Shown: one piece after another, positions 16,294 through 23,353 of the stretch
Layout: each line of letters opens with the position of its first letter
Numbering within the stretch: position 1 is the stretch's first letter
DNA from: Magnetococcales bacterium
GTDB taxonomy: Bacteria; Pseudomonadota; Magnetococcia; Magnetococcales; JADGCH01
Reading direction: 5' to 3'
NCBI GenBank assembly: GCA_015229115.1
Contig: JADGCH010000019.1
Coordinates: 1-42,030 of the forward strand
DNA length: 42,030 nt
Program-made: the position numbers and the translations under genes
Notes under the pieces: model-generated
What the model was told of the DNA's origin: nothing
Seen by the model: only the letters and a program-made list of their open reading frames with translations
Databases searched by the model: none

Positions 16294-18296
16294 CGGGTGT
16301 TCTCCTCTACACACGTCAGCCGCTGTATTTCGTCCAGCAACCTTGATTTCTTGATGGGTTTGGTCAAATAAAGGGTGCAGCCAGCTTCAAGACTTTGCTG
16401 CATATCCTGAGGCCGCGTGTGGGCCGTCAAGGCAATGATGGGTACCGGGTCAGCCCCTTGCTGCTGTTCCCAGGCGCGAATTTGACTGGTGGCTTCATAA
16501 CCGTCCATGACCGGCATTTGCAGATCCATCAGCACCAGATCGAAGTGGTCGTTACAGAACTTCTCCAGCGCCTCCTGGCCGTTACTGGCCAGCTCGACGC
16601 GATGAGGCAGACCCCTGAAAAAGGTGGCAATCAAACGACAGTTATCGTCCGAATCGTCCACGATCAGAATGGCCAGCGGAGTCATGGGCAGTTGACGCAC
16701 CCGGGCTGTTATTGCGGGTGCTGTGACCAGGGTACCAGCGATGGACGACGACTCGGCGTCATTCGGATGGACCACCGCATCCAGTTTGGCGGTGAAGAAG
16801 AAGGTGCTGCCGCGGCCTGGGGCGCTGTTAACTTTCAGTTTGCCCTGCATCAGCTCAACCAGACGGCTGCAGATCGACAATCCCAGCCCGCTGCCACCAA
16901 ACTTGCGGCTGATCGAGGGATCGGCCTGGGTGAAGGTGTGAAAAATCAGATCCTGTTTTTCCGACGGGATGCCGATGCCGGTGTCGGTCACCAGAAACAG
17001 CAGCATGCCTTCTTCACCGATGCGCCCGGCCTGCTTGACACGAATGGTAATCGATCCGCCCGGGTTGGTAAACTTGATGGCGTTGTCAACCAGGTTGAAC
17101 AGCACTTGATGCAGGCGCAGCCGGTCTCCCACCACCAGAGGGATGATCTCGGCGGCGATGGCCCAGTCAAAATCGATCTTTTTGTTGCGACAGGAGGGCT
17201 CGATCACCTGCTGCAACTGTTCCAGCAGCTCGCGTAAATCGAACGGCAGCATCTCCAGCTCCAACTTGCCGGTCTCCATCTTGGTGAAGTCAAGCACGTT
17301 GTTGATCAGAGTCAACAGCATCTCACCAGCGCGAATGCAGGTCGTGACGTGTTCCCGCTGTTCTGATTGCAAATCGGTTTCCAGCAGCAGATCGGCATGA
17401 CCAATGACGATGTTGAGTGGTGATCGAATTTCGTGGCTAACGGTAGACAGAAATTCGCTTTTTTCGCGACTGGCCCGTTCAGCCACACGCAGGATTTCCT
17501 CTAGCGATTGTACAAACTGCTTGTGTTCGGAAACATCGCGCATGGTGATCTGGTTATAGGTGTGTTTGGCCTGCCGCAATCGTATTGAGGAGAGGTGCAC
17601 CGGGATCTGCTCACCGGTACTGCGCAGCGCCGTTACCTCGATAAACTGGCTTCTTGAGTTGTTGAGGGCGATAAATTCAGGTACCGCCTCACGATCGGCC
17701 GGCAGCATCAGTTCGTAAAAGCGGCGTCCGATCAGGTCTTCCTGGGCGATATCGAACAGATGGGTGGCTGCCGGGTTACAATCGAGAACAATGTGGTCAC
17801 TGCTGGTGAGGCAGATGGCATCGTTGGCGTAGGCAAACAGGCTGCGATAGCGCTCTTCGGCCTGCTGGCGCTGGACAATATTGCAGTAGGAGCGGGCGTG
17901 GTAACGGATGCGAGCGACCATCTCTTCCCGTTCCGGCAACTTGATGATGTAATCGTCGGCACCCGCTGTGAAAGCTTGGGCCTTGCGCTGGGCATCTTCC
18001 TCGACCGACAGGATCAGCACCGGTATGTTGCTGGTAGTTGGATGACGGCGCAGTTCCTGCAGCAGATCAATGCCGGTGACGGTGTTCATGTGAAAATCGA
18101 GCAGAATGACCGATGGTGCCAGAATTTCGGCCATGTGCAGCGCTTCGGGTGGATGTTCGCAGTAATAGAGATCGAGGTCGGTGTCCTCTTTCAGCATTTT
18201 GCGCAGCAGGTATTCGGTCAGCGACTGATCGTCAATCAGCAGCACCCGAACCTTCTCGCACTCGGCAGCATCCTCAAACGGGCTTAGCATCGACAT
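16290..18296 (-). CDS. Hybrid histidine kinase REC-PAS-HisKA-HATPase-REC
   Basis: A 668-residue cytoplasmic hybrid kinase with no membrane segment. Domains in order: receiver 1 (about 16-135; acidic DD at 22-23, acceptor D67 in ILLDFHM); PAS (about 145-260); HisKA with H288 in STVSHEIRSPL; HATPase with N-box NLVDNAIKFT (about 401-410), G1 VTDTGIGIP and G2 FGGSGLGL; receiver 2 (about 543-660; acceptor D591 in VLMDLQMPVMDG). The N-terminal receiver should let another kinase or receiver control it. The ATG at 18296 lies one base after the iscX stop, and its own stop overlaps the next receiver gene (TTGA), so it is translationally tied to both. Autophosphorylation looks possible since all boxes are intact. 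Confidence 0.94.
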   Translation of the reverse strand: MSMLSPFEDAAECEKVRVLLIDDQSLTEYLLRKMLKEDTDLDLYYCEHPPEALHMAEILAPSVILLDFHMNTVTGIDLLQELRRHPTTSNIPVLILSVEEDAQRKAQAFTAGADDYIIKLPEREEMVARIRYHARSYCNIVQRQQAEERYRSLFAYANDAICLTSSDHIVLDCNPAATHLFDIAQEDLIGRRFYELMLPADREAVPEFIALNNSRSQFIEVTALRSTGEQIPVHLSSIRLRQAKHTYNQITMRDVSEHKQFVQSLEEILRVAERASREKSEFLSTVSHEIRSPLNIVIGHADLLLETDLQSEQREHVTTCIRAGEMLLTLINNVLDFTKMETGKLELEMLPFDLRELLEQLQQVIEPSCRNKKIDFDWAIAAEIIPLVVGDRLRLHQVLFNLVDNAIKFTNPGGSITIRVKQAGRIGEEGMLLFLVTDTGIGIPSEKQDLIFHTFTQADPSISRKFGGSGLGLSICSRLVELMQGKLKVNSAPGRGSTFFFTAKLDAVVHPNDAESSSIAGTLVTAPAITARVRQLPMTPLAILIVDDSDDNCRLIATFFRGLPHRVELASNGQEALEKFCNDHFDLVLMDLQMPVMDGYEATSQIRAWEQQQGADPVPIIALTAHTRPQDMQQSLEAGCTLYLTKPIKKSRLLDEIQRLTCVEENTR
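16302..16307 (-). promoter_or_regulatory. Shine-Dalgarno GAGGAG deciding a TTG start
   Basis: GAGGAG on the minus strand lies 8 nt before the TTG at 16293 and inside the last codons of the hybrid kinase gene. It fixes the receiver's start as a TTG that overlaps the kinase stop (TTGA). Confidence 0.75.
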
Positions 18297-18297
18297 G

Positions 18298-18489
18298 TCA
18301 GCGCTCGTCCATCCAGTTCATCTGTATCGCCTCCAGAATCCGTTCGTTGCACCGGTCGCGGTGGTCATCAAAATCAGGCAGAGCCTGCACCCACTGCATC
18401 AGGTCGACAAACCGCACCGTCATGGGATCGACATCTGGATGATGGTCCAGCAGAGCCAGGGCAATTTCATGCACATCGGTCCATTTCAT
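18298..18489 (-). CDS. iscX: IscX, iron-sulfur assembly regulator
   Basis: A 63-residue acidic protein of the IscX family, which binds IscS and iron and tunes Fe-S cluster assembly. The family pattern is visible: MKWTDVHEIALALLDHHPDV, then DPMTVRFVDLMQWVQALPDF, ending NERILEAIQMNWMDE. The length is normal. It lies 9 nt after fdx in the standard order hscA-fdx-iscX. One base after its stop the hybrid kinase starts, which is an unusual neighbour. Confidence 0.95.
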   Translation of the reverse strand: MKWTDVHEIALALLDHHPDVDPMTVRFVDLMQWVQALPDFDDHRDRCNERILEAIQMNWMDER

Positions 18490-18498
18490 GCTCCCCTC

Positions 18499-18828
18499 CT
18501 ACCGACGATCCACGTGCATATTGACAGAATAGTGCGGAATAGTCACTGTCAAACCATCCATCGCCTCGGTGAGAACAATCTGGCAGGCCAGACGACTTTG
18601 CTCGGTCAGATCGAACGCGCCATCCAGCAAATCATCCTCTTCCTCGCTGCTCTCGGGTAACCGGCCAAACCACTGCCGGTCCACGACGACGTGACAGGTG
18701 GCACAGGCCAGCGAGCCCTCGCAGGCTCCTTCCAGATCGATGTCATGCTCATGGGCGGCCTCCAACAGCGTCTGACCGGCTGCAGCGGTAACGGTTCGTC
18801 CCATAGGTAAAAAGGTTACGGTTGGCAT
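18499..18828 (-). CDS. fdx: [2Fe-2S] ferredoxin of the ISC system
   Basis: A 109-residue adrenodoxin-type ferredoxin that gives electrons for Fe-S cluster building. The cluster ligands are C36, C42, C45 (ACEGSLACATC) and C82 (RLACQI), the spacing of ISC ferredoxins. It sits 16 nt after hscA and 9 nt before iscX. Length and motifs are normal. Confidence 0.96.
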   Translation of the reverse strand: MPTVTFLPMGRTVTAAAGQTLLEAAHEHDIDLEGACEGSLACATCHVVVDRQWFGRLPESSEEEDDLLDGAFDLTEQSRLACQIVLTEAMDGLTVTIPHYSVNMHVDRR

Positions 18829-18844
18829 GTCGGGCTTCCTGTTA

Positions 18845-20764
18845 TCAGATGAATTGTTCGGTACGTCGTCCGGTCATGGCTGTTTGGATGGTACGATCCA
18901 TGCGGCGCTGGGCCAACGGTTGGGTCGCCTGATCCAGAGCGGTCATGGCTTGCCGGATGGCCTCGTGGTCGTCACCAGCGATGCAGTTTGATAAATGGCT
19001 CATGACCTGATCCAGCTGGTGCCGTTCCGGTTCATCGAGCAGATCGCCATCGCTGCCGAGAGCAGCCCGCACCACCTGCAACAACCGCTCCGATTCGACC
19101 CGGCTTTCCTGAAGCTGGCGTTGCTGCAAATCTTCAGCGCCATGCTGCTGGGCCTCCCGCAACATCGTGGCTACCTCAGACTCGGTCAATCCATAGGACG
19201 GCTTGACGGTCACCGTTTGCTCGATGGCCGTGGTCTGTTCCTGGGCGGTGACCGTTAGAAGGCCATCGCTGTCGACTTGGAATGTCACGCGAATACGGGC
19301 TGCTCCAGCAGTCATGGCCGGAATGCCCCGCAGCTCGAAACGGGCCAGAGAGCGGCATTGTGCCACCGTTTCCCGTTCTCCCTGCACGACATGAATGGCC
19401 ATGGCGGTCTGACCATCCTTGAAGGTGGTGAACTCCTGGGCCCGTCCTGCCGGGATAGGGGTGTTGCGCGGCAGGATCTTCTCAACCAGTCCGCCCATGG
19501 TTTCAATGCCCAGCGACAGCGGGGTCACATCGAGCAGCAGCAAATCGCCGCTGGTTCCATGGCGGTTACCGGCCAGCAGATCGGCCTGCCAGGCTGCTCC
19601 CAGGGCCACGATCTGGTCTGGATCCAGATCGCATAAAGGCTCTCGCTCGAACAGCTGGGCGACATAACGCCGCACCGCTGGCATGCGGGTTGATCCTCCC
19701 ACTAGCACCACACCCTGCAGATCGGCTGGTTTGACTCCAGCATCCTTGAGGGCGCGACGGCAGGTCACCCCGGTGCTGCGAATCAGATCGTCCACCATCG
19801 ATTCAAGCTCTGCCACGGTGACCAAGCGCTGGTAAAGCTGGCCCTGGTAGTCGAGGGTGGTGGTTGCCTGATCGTGTCGGGTCAACGCTTCCTTGACACG
19901 GCGTGCCTCGTTGCGCAAGCGGTGCAGCAATTCAGCATCATCCCGGTCCAGCGCTGGCTGCTGCTGGGCCATCTCATCCATGAACAGGGTAACCAGTCGC
20001 TGATCGAAGTCATCGCCACCCAGCGCCGAGTTACCGCCGGTTGCCAGCACCTGGAACACACCTTGATGCAGCTTGAGGATGGAGATATCGAACGTGCCAC
20101 CCCCCAGATCGTAAATGGCATAGACCCCTTCGTGGCCCCGGTCGAGACCATAAGCCAACGCCGCCGCCGTTGGTTCGTTGACCAGACGCAGTAAATTGAT
20201 ATCAGCCAGACGGCAGGCATCGCGTGTCGCCTGACGCTGGGCGTCGTCAAAATAGGCCGGTACCGTCACGACAGCACCGTATAGACGGCCTCCCAGGGCC
20301 TGTTCAGCCCGCTGCACCAGCGTGGTCAGAATCTGGGCCGACAGTTCGACCGGTGACAGAGAACGCTCCCCGATCTGAAGGGTCACCATGCCCCCTTCGC
20401 TAGACGATAATGGACAGGACCAGGATAATGGCTCGGAGCGGATATCATCCAGGCCACGCCCCATCAGACGCTTGACCGAAGCAATGGTCCGTTCCGGGTG
20501 GCGCAGGGCCTGTTCGCAAGCAGCATAACCCACGAGTGGGGCCAACGGGGTAGGGGATGAGGCCGGGTAGCAAACCACCGAAGGCACGGCACAACGACCT
20601 TCTTCATCGGCCATACAGGCCGGCTGGCCCTGCTGGTCGATAGCGGCGACCAGACTGTAGGTGGTGCCCAGGTCGATGCCCGCCACACGCCGCCGTTCGG
20701 TAGCGTCCTCCTGATGGGGCCGATGCGATTGACCGGGCTCGGCAATATCAAACAAAATATCCAT
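18845..20764 (-). CDS. hscA: Fe-S protein assembly chaperone HscA (Hsp70 type)
   Basis: A 639-residue specialised Hsp70 that, with HscB, releases clusters from the scaffold IscU. Hsp70 signatures are read in order: GIDLGTTYSLVA, IYDLGGGTFDISIL, and VVLVGGSTRMPAVRR; the substrate-binding half follows, with LLDVTPLSLGIETMGG. The N-terminus DIAEPGQSHRPHQ matches HscA rather than DnaK. I chose the ATG at 20764 because AGAGG lies 6 nt upstream and it matches family length; the frame is open to 20803. The neighbours fdx and iscX follow, but hscB, iscU, iscS and iscA, which usually precede hscA, are absent; a degenerate exonuclease gene lies 57 nt upstream instead. Confidence 0.96.
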   Translation of the reverse strand: MDILFDIAEPGQSHRPHQEDATERRRVAGIDLGTTYSLVAAIDQQGQPACMADEEGRCAVPSVVCYPASSPTPLAPLVGYAACEQALRHPERTIASVKRLMGRGLDDIRSEPLSWSCPLSSSEGGMVTLQIGERSLSPVELSAQILTTLVQRAEQALGGRLYGAVVTVPAYFDDAQRQATRDACRLADINLLRLVNEPTAAALAYGLDRGHEGVYAIYDLGGGTFDISILKLHQGVFQVLATGGNSALGGDDFDQRLVTLFMDEMAQQQPALDRDDAELLHRLRNEARRVKEALTRHDQATTTLDYQGQLYQRLVTVAELESMVDDLIRSTGVTCRRALKDAGVKPADLQGVVLVGGSTRMPAVRRYVAQLFEREPLCDLDPDQIVALGAAWQADLLAGNRHGTSGDLLLLDVTPLSLGIETMGGLVEKILPRNTPIPAGRAQEFTTFKDGQTAMAIHVVQGERETVAQCRSLARFELRGIPAMTAGAARIRVTFQVDSDGLLTVTAQEQTTAIEQTVTVKPSYGLTESEVATMLREAQQHGAEDLQQRQLQESRVESERLLQVVRAALGSDGDLLDEPERHQLDQVMSHLSNCIAGDDHEAIRQAMTALDQATQPLAQRRMDRTIQTAMTGRRTEQFI

Positions 20765-20821
20765 GCACGCCTCTGGCATCAACGGTAACGATGAAACTGC
20801 CATGATACCATGTTTTTCCCG

Positions 20822-21361
20822 TTAACCACCATGGCTGAGCCGCACATACATCAGGGCTATCATGGCGGCTTTACCGAGCGGGTCGTGAGGATCGAAGGCG
20901 GGAATACCCAGTTCACGACAAATGGCCTTGAAACTCAAATCGATATCGTGGGCGTGCCAGGAGCGGCTGGTTTTGTAGCTGTAGTACAGACTCGATACAT
21001 CCAGCAGGCGGTTGGGTAGCGGGATGCCAATCATCGGCTCCAGGTATTTATTGACCATGGCGACGTCGAATTCGAGGTAATAGCCCAGCAGCGGACGACT
21101 ACCGACAAAGGCCGCCAGTTGACGGATGGCCCGATCGACCGGTAGCGCTGTGGTCGATAGCTGTAGGGAACGACTGAGCAACACCTGGTCCCGGCAGACC
21201 GGTATCACCGTGATTGACAGCAGCTCAGCATGGTCTGGATCGAGGGTCGTTGTCACCACATTGAGACACATCAGCTGATCGTCTGTTGGTGGCTCCAGCA
21301 AAAAGGTGAAACCAGGATCAAACAGGCGATGGGCAGGTCCGTTACGTAACCATGGCGGCAT
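20822..21361 (-). CDS. DnaQ-like exonuclease fold with lost catalytic residues
   Basis: A 179-residue protein alignable by eye to DEDDh exonucleases and to the intact paralogue at 25255-25920. At ExoI the expected D-x-E is replaced: MCLNVVTTTLDP has N34 and V36. ExoII keeps the Asp (LLGYYLEFD, D99). At ExoIII the expected HDALGDA reads HDPLGKA, so the His remains (H159) but the last Asp is K164. Three of five active-site residues are gone, so nuclease activity is unlikely; a binding or partner role is possible. It begins 6 nt after the stop of the DUF294 gene upstream, the same gene order as the intact pair on the other strand. The reading frame is full length, which argues against simple decay. 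Confidence 0.8.
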   Translation of the reverse strand: MPPWLRNGPAHRLFDPGFTFLLEPPTDDQLMCLNVVTTTLDPDHAELLSITVIPVCRDQVLLSRSLQLSTTALPVDRAIRQLAAFVGSRPLLGYYLEFDVAMVNKYLEPMIGIPLPNRLLDVSSLYYSYKTSRSWHAHDIDLSFKAICRELGIPAFDPHDPLGKAAMIALMYVRLSHGG

Positions 21362-21367
21362 GTCAGG

Positions 21368-23200
21368 TTATCCCATCAAGTCAAGGCGAAAGTGTTGGGT
21401 CACCATCTTTTTGAGTCGATCGACCATGCGCAACGACTCTTTCAGTAGCTCCCTTTGTTGGGATGAGTAACGATCTGGATCAACCATATTATTGCCTACC
21501 ACGCCACCCTGCTTTCTGGCCAGCATACTCTGAAACCGTGTTGCCGAGAGAAAATCAAAGGCTTCGACCAGATCGTCAGCAAAGGAGGCCTCAAAAAGAC
21601 CGCCGTCCGCCAATGCGTTGATACGCTGGATCGTGTTGACCTCATGGAGCCGTTTTTCCAGTGCCAAGCTGCGTACACCGTGAACAATCGGAAAAACCCC
21701 GCCTTTCTTGATATCCAGGGCAGCTGTATCACCTTGTGTCTCCAGTACAAACTGGGAAAATAGCCCTAAGGGTGTGTCGAAGGTAACGGTTGGGCGGGCA
21801 AAACGGGCGTAAAAAGCCAGATCGTCGGGAAGAGCATCGAACAGGTATTTTTTGACCTGTGGCAACAGCCGGCGATTGCCAGCTGAATGGGAAGCATCCA
21901 GCAGGATGGCCAGGTTCATCTGCTGCTCCGGATCGCCCTCGTCGATCCAGCAGCGAATCCGCTCCTGAAAGAACTGTATTGAGCCACACCAGCCTTGTTC
22001 CGAGGCCATGATCTTGCCAGGACAGGCTGGTATGCCCAAAGTGGCCATGGCATCGGCCAGCGATTGACGGAAGGACTCCAGCTGTGGATAAGCAAAACCA
22101 TTTTTGAGGATCAGGGCGTTATCCTGATCTGTTTTGATGAGCTGCTCGCCACGGCCTTCGCTGCCCATAACAATCAGGGCACTGTTGGCCGCCAATTCCG
22201 GTGGCGCCAGCAGGGCAAACAGCCGGGTCAGCAGGCGTTGGTTGAGCTCCCGCATCAAACGCGCCAAGCGTCGCACCTTGACCCCTTTGACAAACAGGGT
22301 CTGTATGGCAAAGGGCAATCGTTCCACCACCTGCCTCAGTTCCTCGATGGTTTCGGCATGCTCAATCCGCCCACCCACCAGCAGGGACTGGTTGGACCAG
22401 AAGCCCAACACGTCAACCAGCTCCAGGAAACCGGCAGGCTGTTCACTGCTTTCAATCAACAGGCGTGTGGTCTGACGTCCGGTCATGGCCAGCAGGACAT
22501 CGAACAGCTCATCGTCCAGGCCAGCGCCCTTGATGCCGCGCTGGGCAATCTGTTCGACCGCTGTGGCGGGACTGATGCACTCGCCAGCCACGGCATCACG
22601 GATGTCCGTTCCGGTTACCAGCGCCTGCCTTGCTCCGGACAAGCGTACCAGCAACACATCGACATCCTTCTGTTTCATGAGCTGGGCTGCACTCTGGATG
22701 GATTCGTGGCCGTCAAGGGTGATGGCTGGGCGCAAACCAACATCCCTGACATGCCCGGTCATCAGCAGATCAAGATCACGTAATCCCCTGATCTGTCGCA
22801 ATTCATCGACTTTCTGGCTCAGGTTCTGAAAATAGTAATCCTGAAAGGCCCGGTTACTGCGCGCCAGTTCGAGAAACAGGCTGCGTTCCAGGGTGTAGCA
22901 GAAGCACTCTTCCACGACGACAAAGTCATGGCGACATACTCCGGAGATGAGCGAGCTGGCGTCAAAGGCTTCTCCAGCGCCATAGTAAGCCACCACATCG
23001 TCTCCTTCCTCTTCCCGCACGGTGCCCTTGAACAGTAGGTACAGATACTCTGGTACACCGCCACCTGCCTTCATGATCAGGGTCTCATCGGCAAAGAACA
23101 GGATATTCATGGACGCTATAACCCGTTCCAGCTCAGGCTCAGAGAGACGGTCGAAAGGGCGGATGGCAGAGATAAACGCTTTGCGGTTGTGAACAGTCAT
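21368..23200 (-). CDS. cNMP-binding-like/CBS/DUF294 nucleotidyltransferase protein (copy 1)
   Basis: A 610-residue cytoplasmic protein of the DUF294 family (putative signalling nucleotidyltransferases, GlnD-like). Order: cyclic-nucleotide-binding fold (about 15-120), a weakly conserved CBS pair (about 155-268), then the nucleotidyltransferase core VMGSEGRGEQLIKTDQD followed by NALI (346-364), which has the GS and DxD metal pattern, and the DUF294 C-terminal domain (FFQERIRCWIDEGDPEQQMN). I chose the ATG at 23200; the frame extends to a TTG at 23215 with no ribosome site. Family members sit next to DnaQ-like exonucleases and DUF4212/SSS transporters in many proteobacteria. Here it heads the minus-strand run through hscA and the kinase, divergent from copy 2. 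The nucleotide product and target are unknown. Confidence 0.88.
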   Translation of the reverse strand: MTVHNRKAFISAIRPFDRLSEPELERVIASMNILFFADETLIMKAGGGVPEYLYLLFKGTVREEEGDDVVAYYGAGEAFDASSLISGVCRHDFVVVEECFCYTLERSLFLELARSNRAFQDYYFQNLSQKVDELRQIRGLRDLDLLMTGHVRDVGLRPAITLDGHESIQSAAQLMKQKDVDVLLVRLSGARQALVTGTDIRDAVAGECISPATAVEQIAQRGIKGAGLDDELFDVLLAMTGRQTTRLLIESSEQPAGFLELVDVLGFWSNQSLLVGGRIEHAETIEELRQVVERLPFAIQTLFVKGVKVRRLARLMRELNQRLLTRLFALLAPPELAANSALIVMGSEGRGEQLIKTDQDNALILKNGFAYPQLESFRQSLADAMATLGIPACPGKIMASEQGWCGSIQFFQERIRCWIDEGDPEQQMNLAILLDASHSAGNRRLLPQVKKYLFDALPDDLAFYARFARPTVTFDTPLGLFSQFVLETQGDTAALDIKKGGVFPIVHGVRSLALEKRLHEVNTIQRINALADGGLFEASFADDLVEAFDFLSATRFQSMLARKQGGVVGNNMVDPDRYSSQQRELLKESLRMVDRLKKMVTQHFRLDLMG

Positions 23201-23234
23201 TTCAGCACCAGCCAAGAGGAGTTGCCAAGAGGGG

Positions 23235-23264
23235 TTGTCTACGGTCTGTCACGGATGCTATAGT
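23235..23264 (+). promoter_or_regulatory. Putative sigma70-type promoter for the DUF294-exonuclease-symporter operon
   Basis: TTGTCT (23235-23240, 4 of 6 to the -35 consensus), an 18-nt spacer, and TATAGT (23259-23264, 5 of 6 to -10) on the plus strand. A start near 23271 would give a leader of about 80 nt carrying the palindrome at 23278-23288 and the AAGGAGG at 23335-23341. It lies in the AT-rich 153-bp gap between divergent DUF294 genes. Confidence 0.45.
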
Positions 23265-23277
23265 GAAAATAATATGA

Positions 23278-23288
23278 TTGCAATGCAA
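23278..23288. promoter_or_regulatory. Palindrome TTGCAATGCAA in the divergent control region
   Basis: A perfect 11-bp palindrome (TTGCA-A-TGCAA) near the middle of the gap between two divergent paralogous operons, just downstream of the likely plus-strand transcription start. The position fits an operator controlling one or both operons. I do not recognise a known regulator's site in it. Confidence 0.35.
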
Positions 23289-23353
23289 TAAAATTATGCT
23301 ATCTTGGTAATGGTGTTGTTACCTTTAGCTCTCTAAGGAGGCATGGCGGCGTC

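Noticed and set aside
16395-17237. 280-codon plus-strand open frame inside the hybrid kinase
   Set aside because: It is antisense to kinase and receiver motifs, with low-complexity His/Gln-rich translation and no family signature.
21995-22783. 262-codon plus-strand open frame within DUF294 copy 1
   Set aside because: It is a shadow of the nucleotidyltransferase gene on the other strand, with no start context and no domain.
23343-23345. ATG 1 nt after the strong AAGGAGG, suggesting a different start or a leader peptide
   Set aside because: It is out of frame with the DUF294 gene and ends after about 40 codons with no leader-like feature; the in-frame GTG at 23354 gives the family N-terminus. 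A coupled short peptide cannot be fully excluded.
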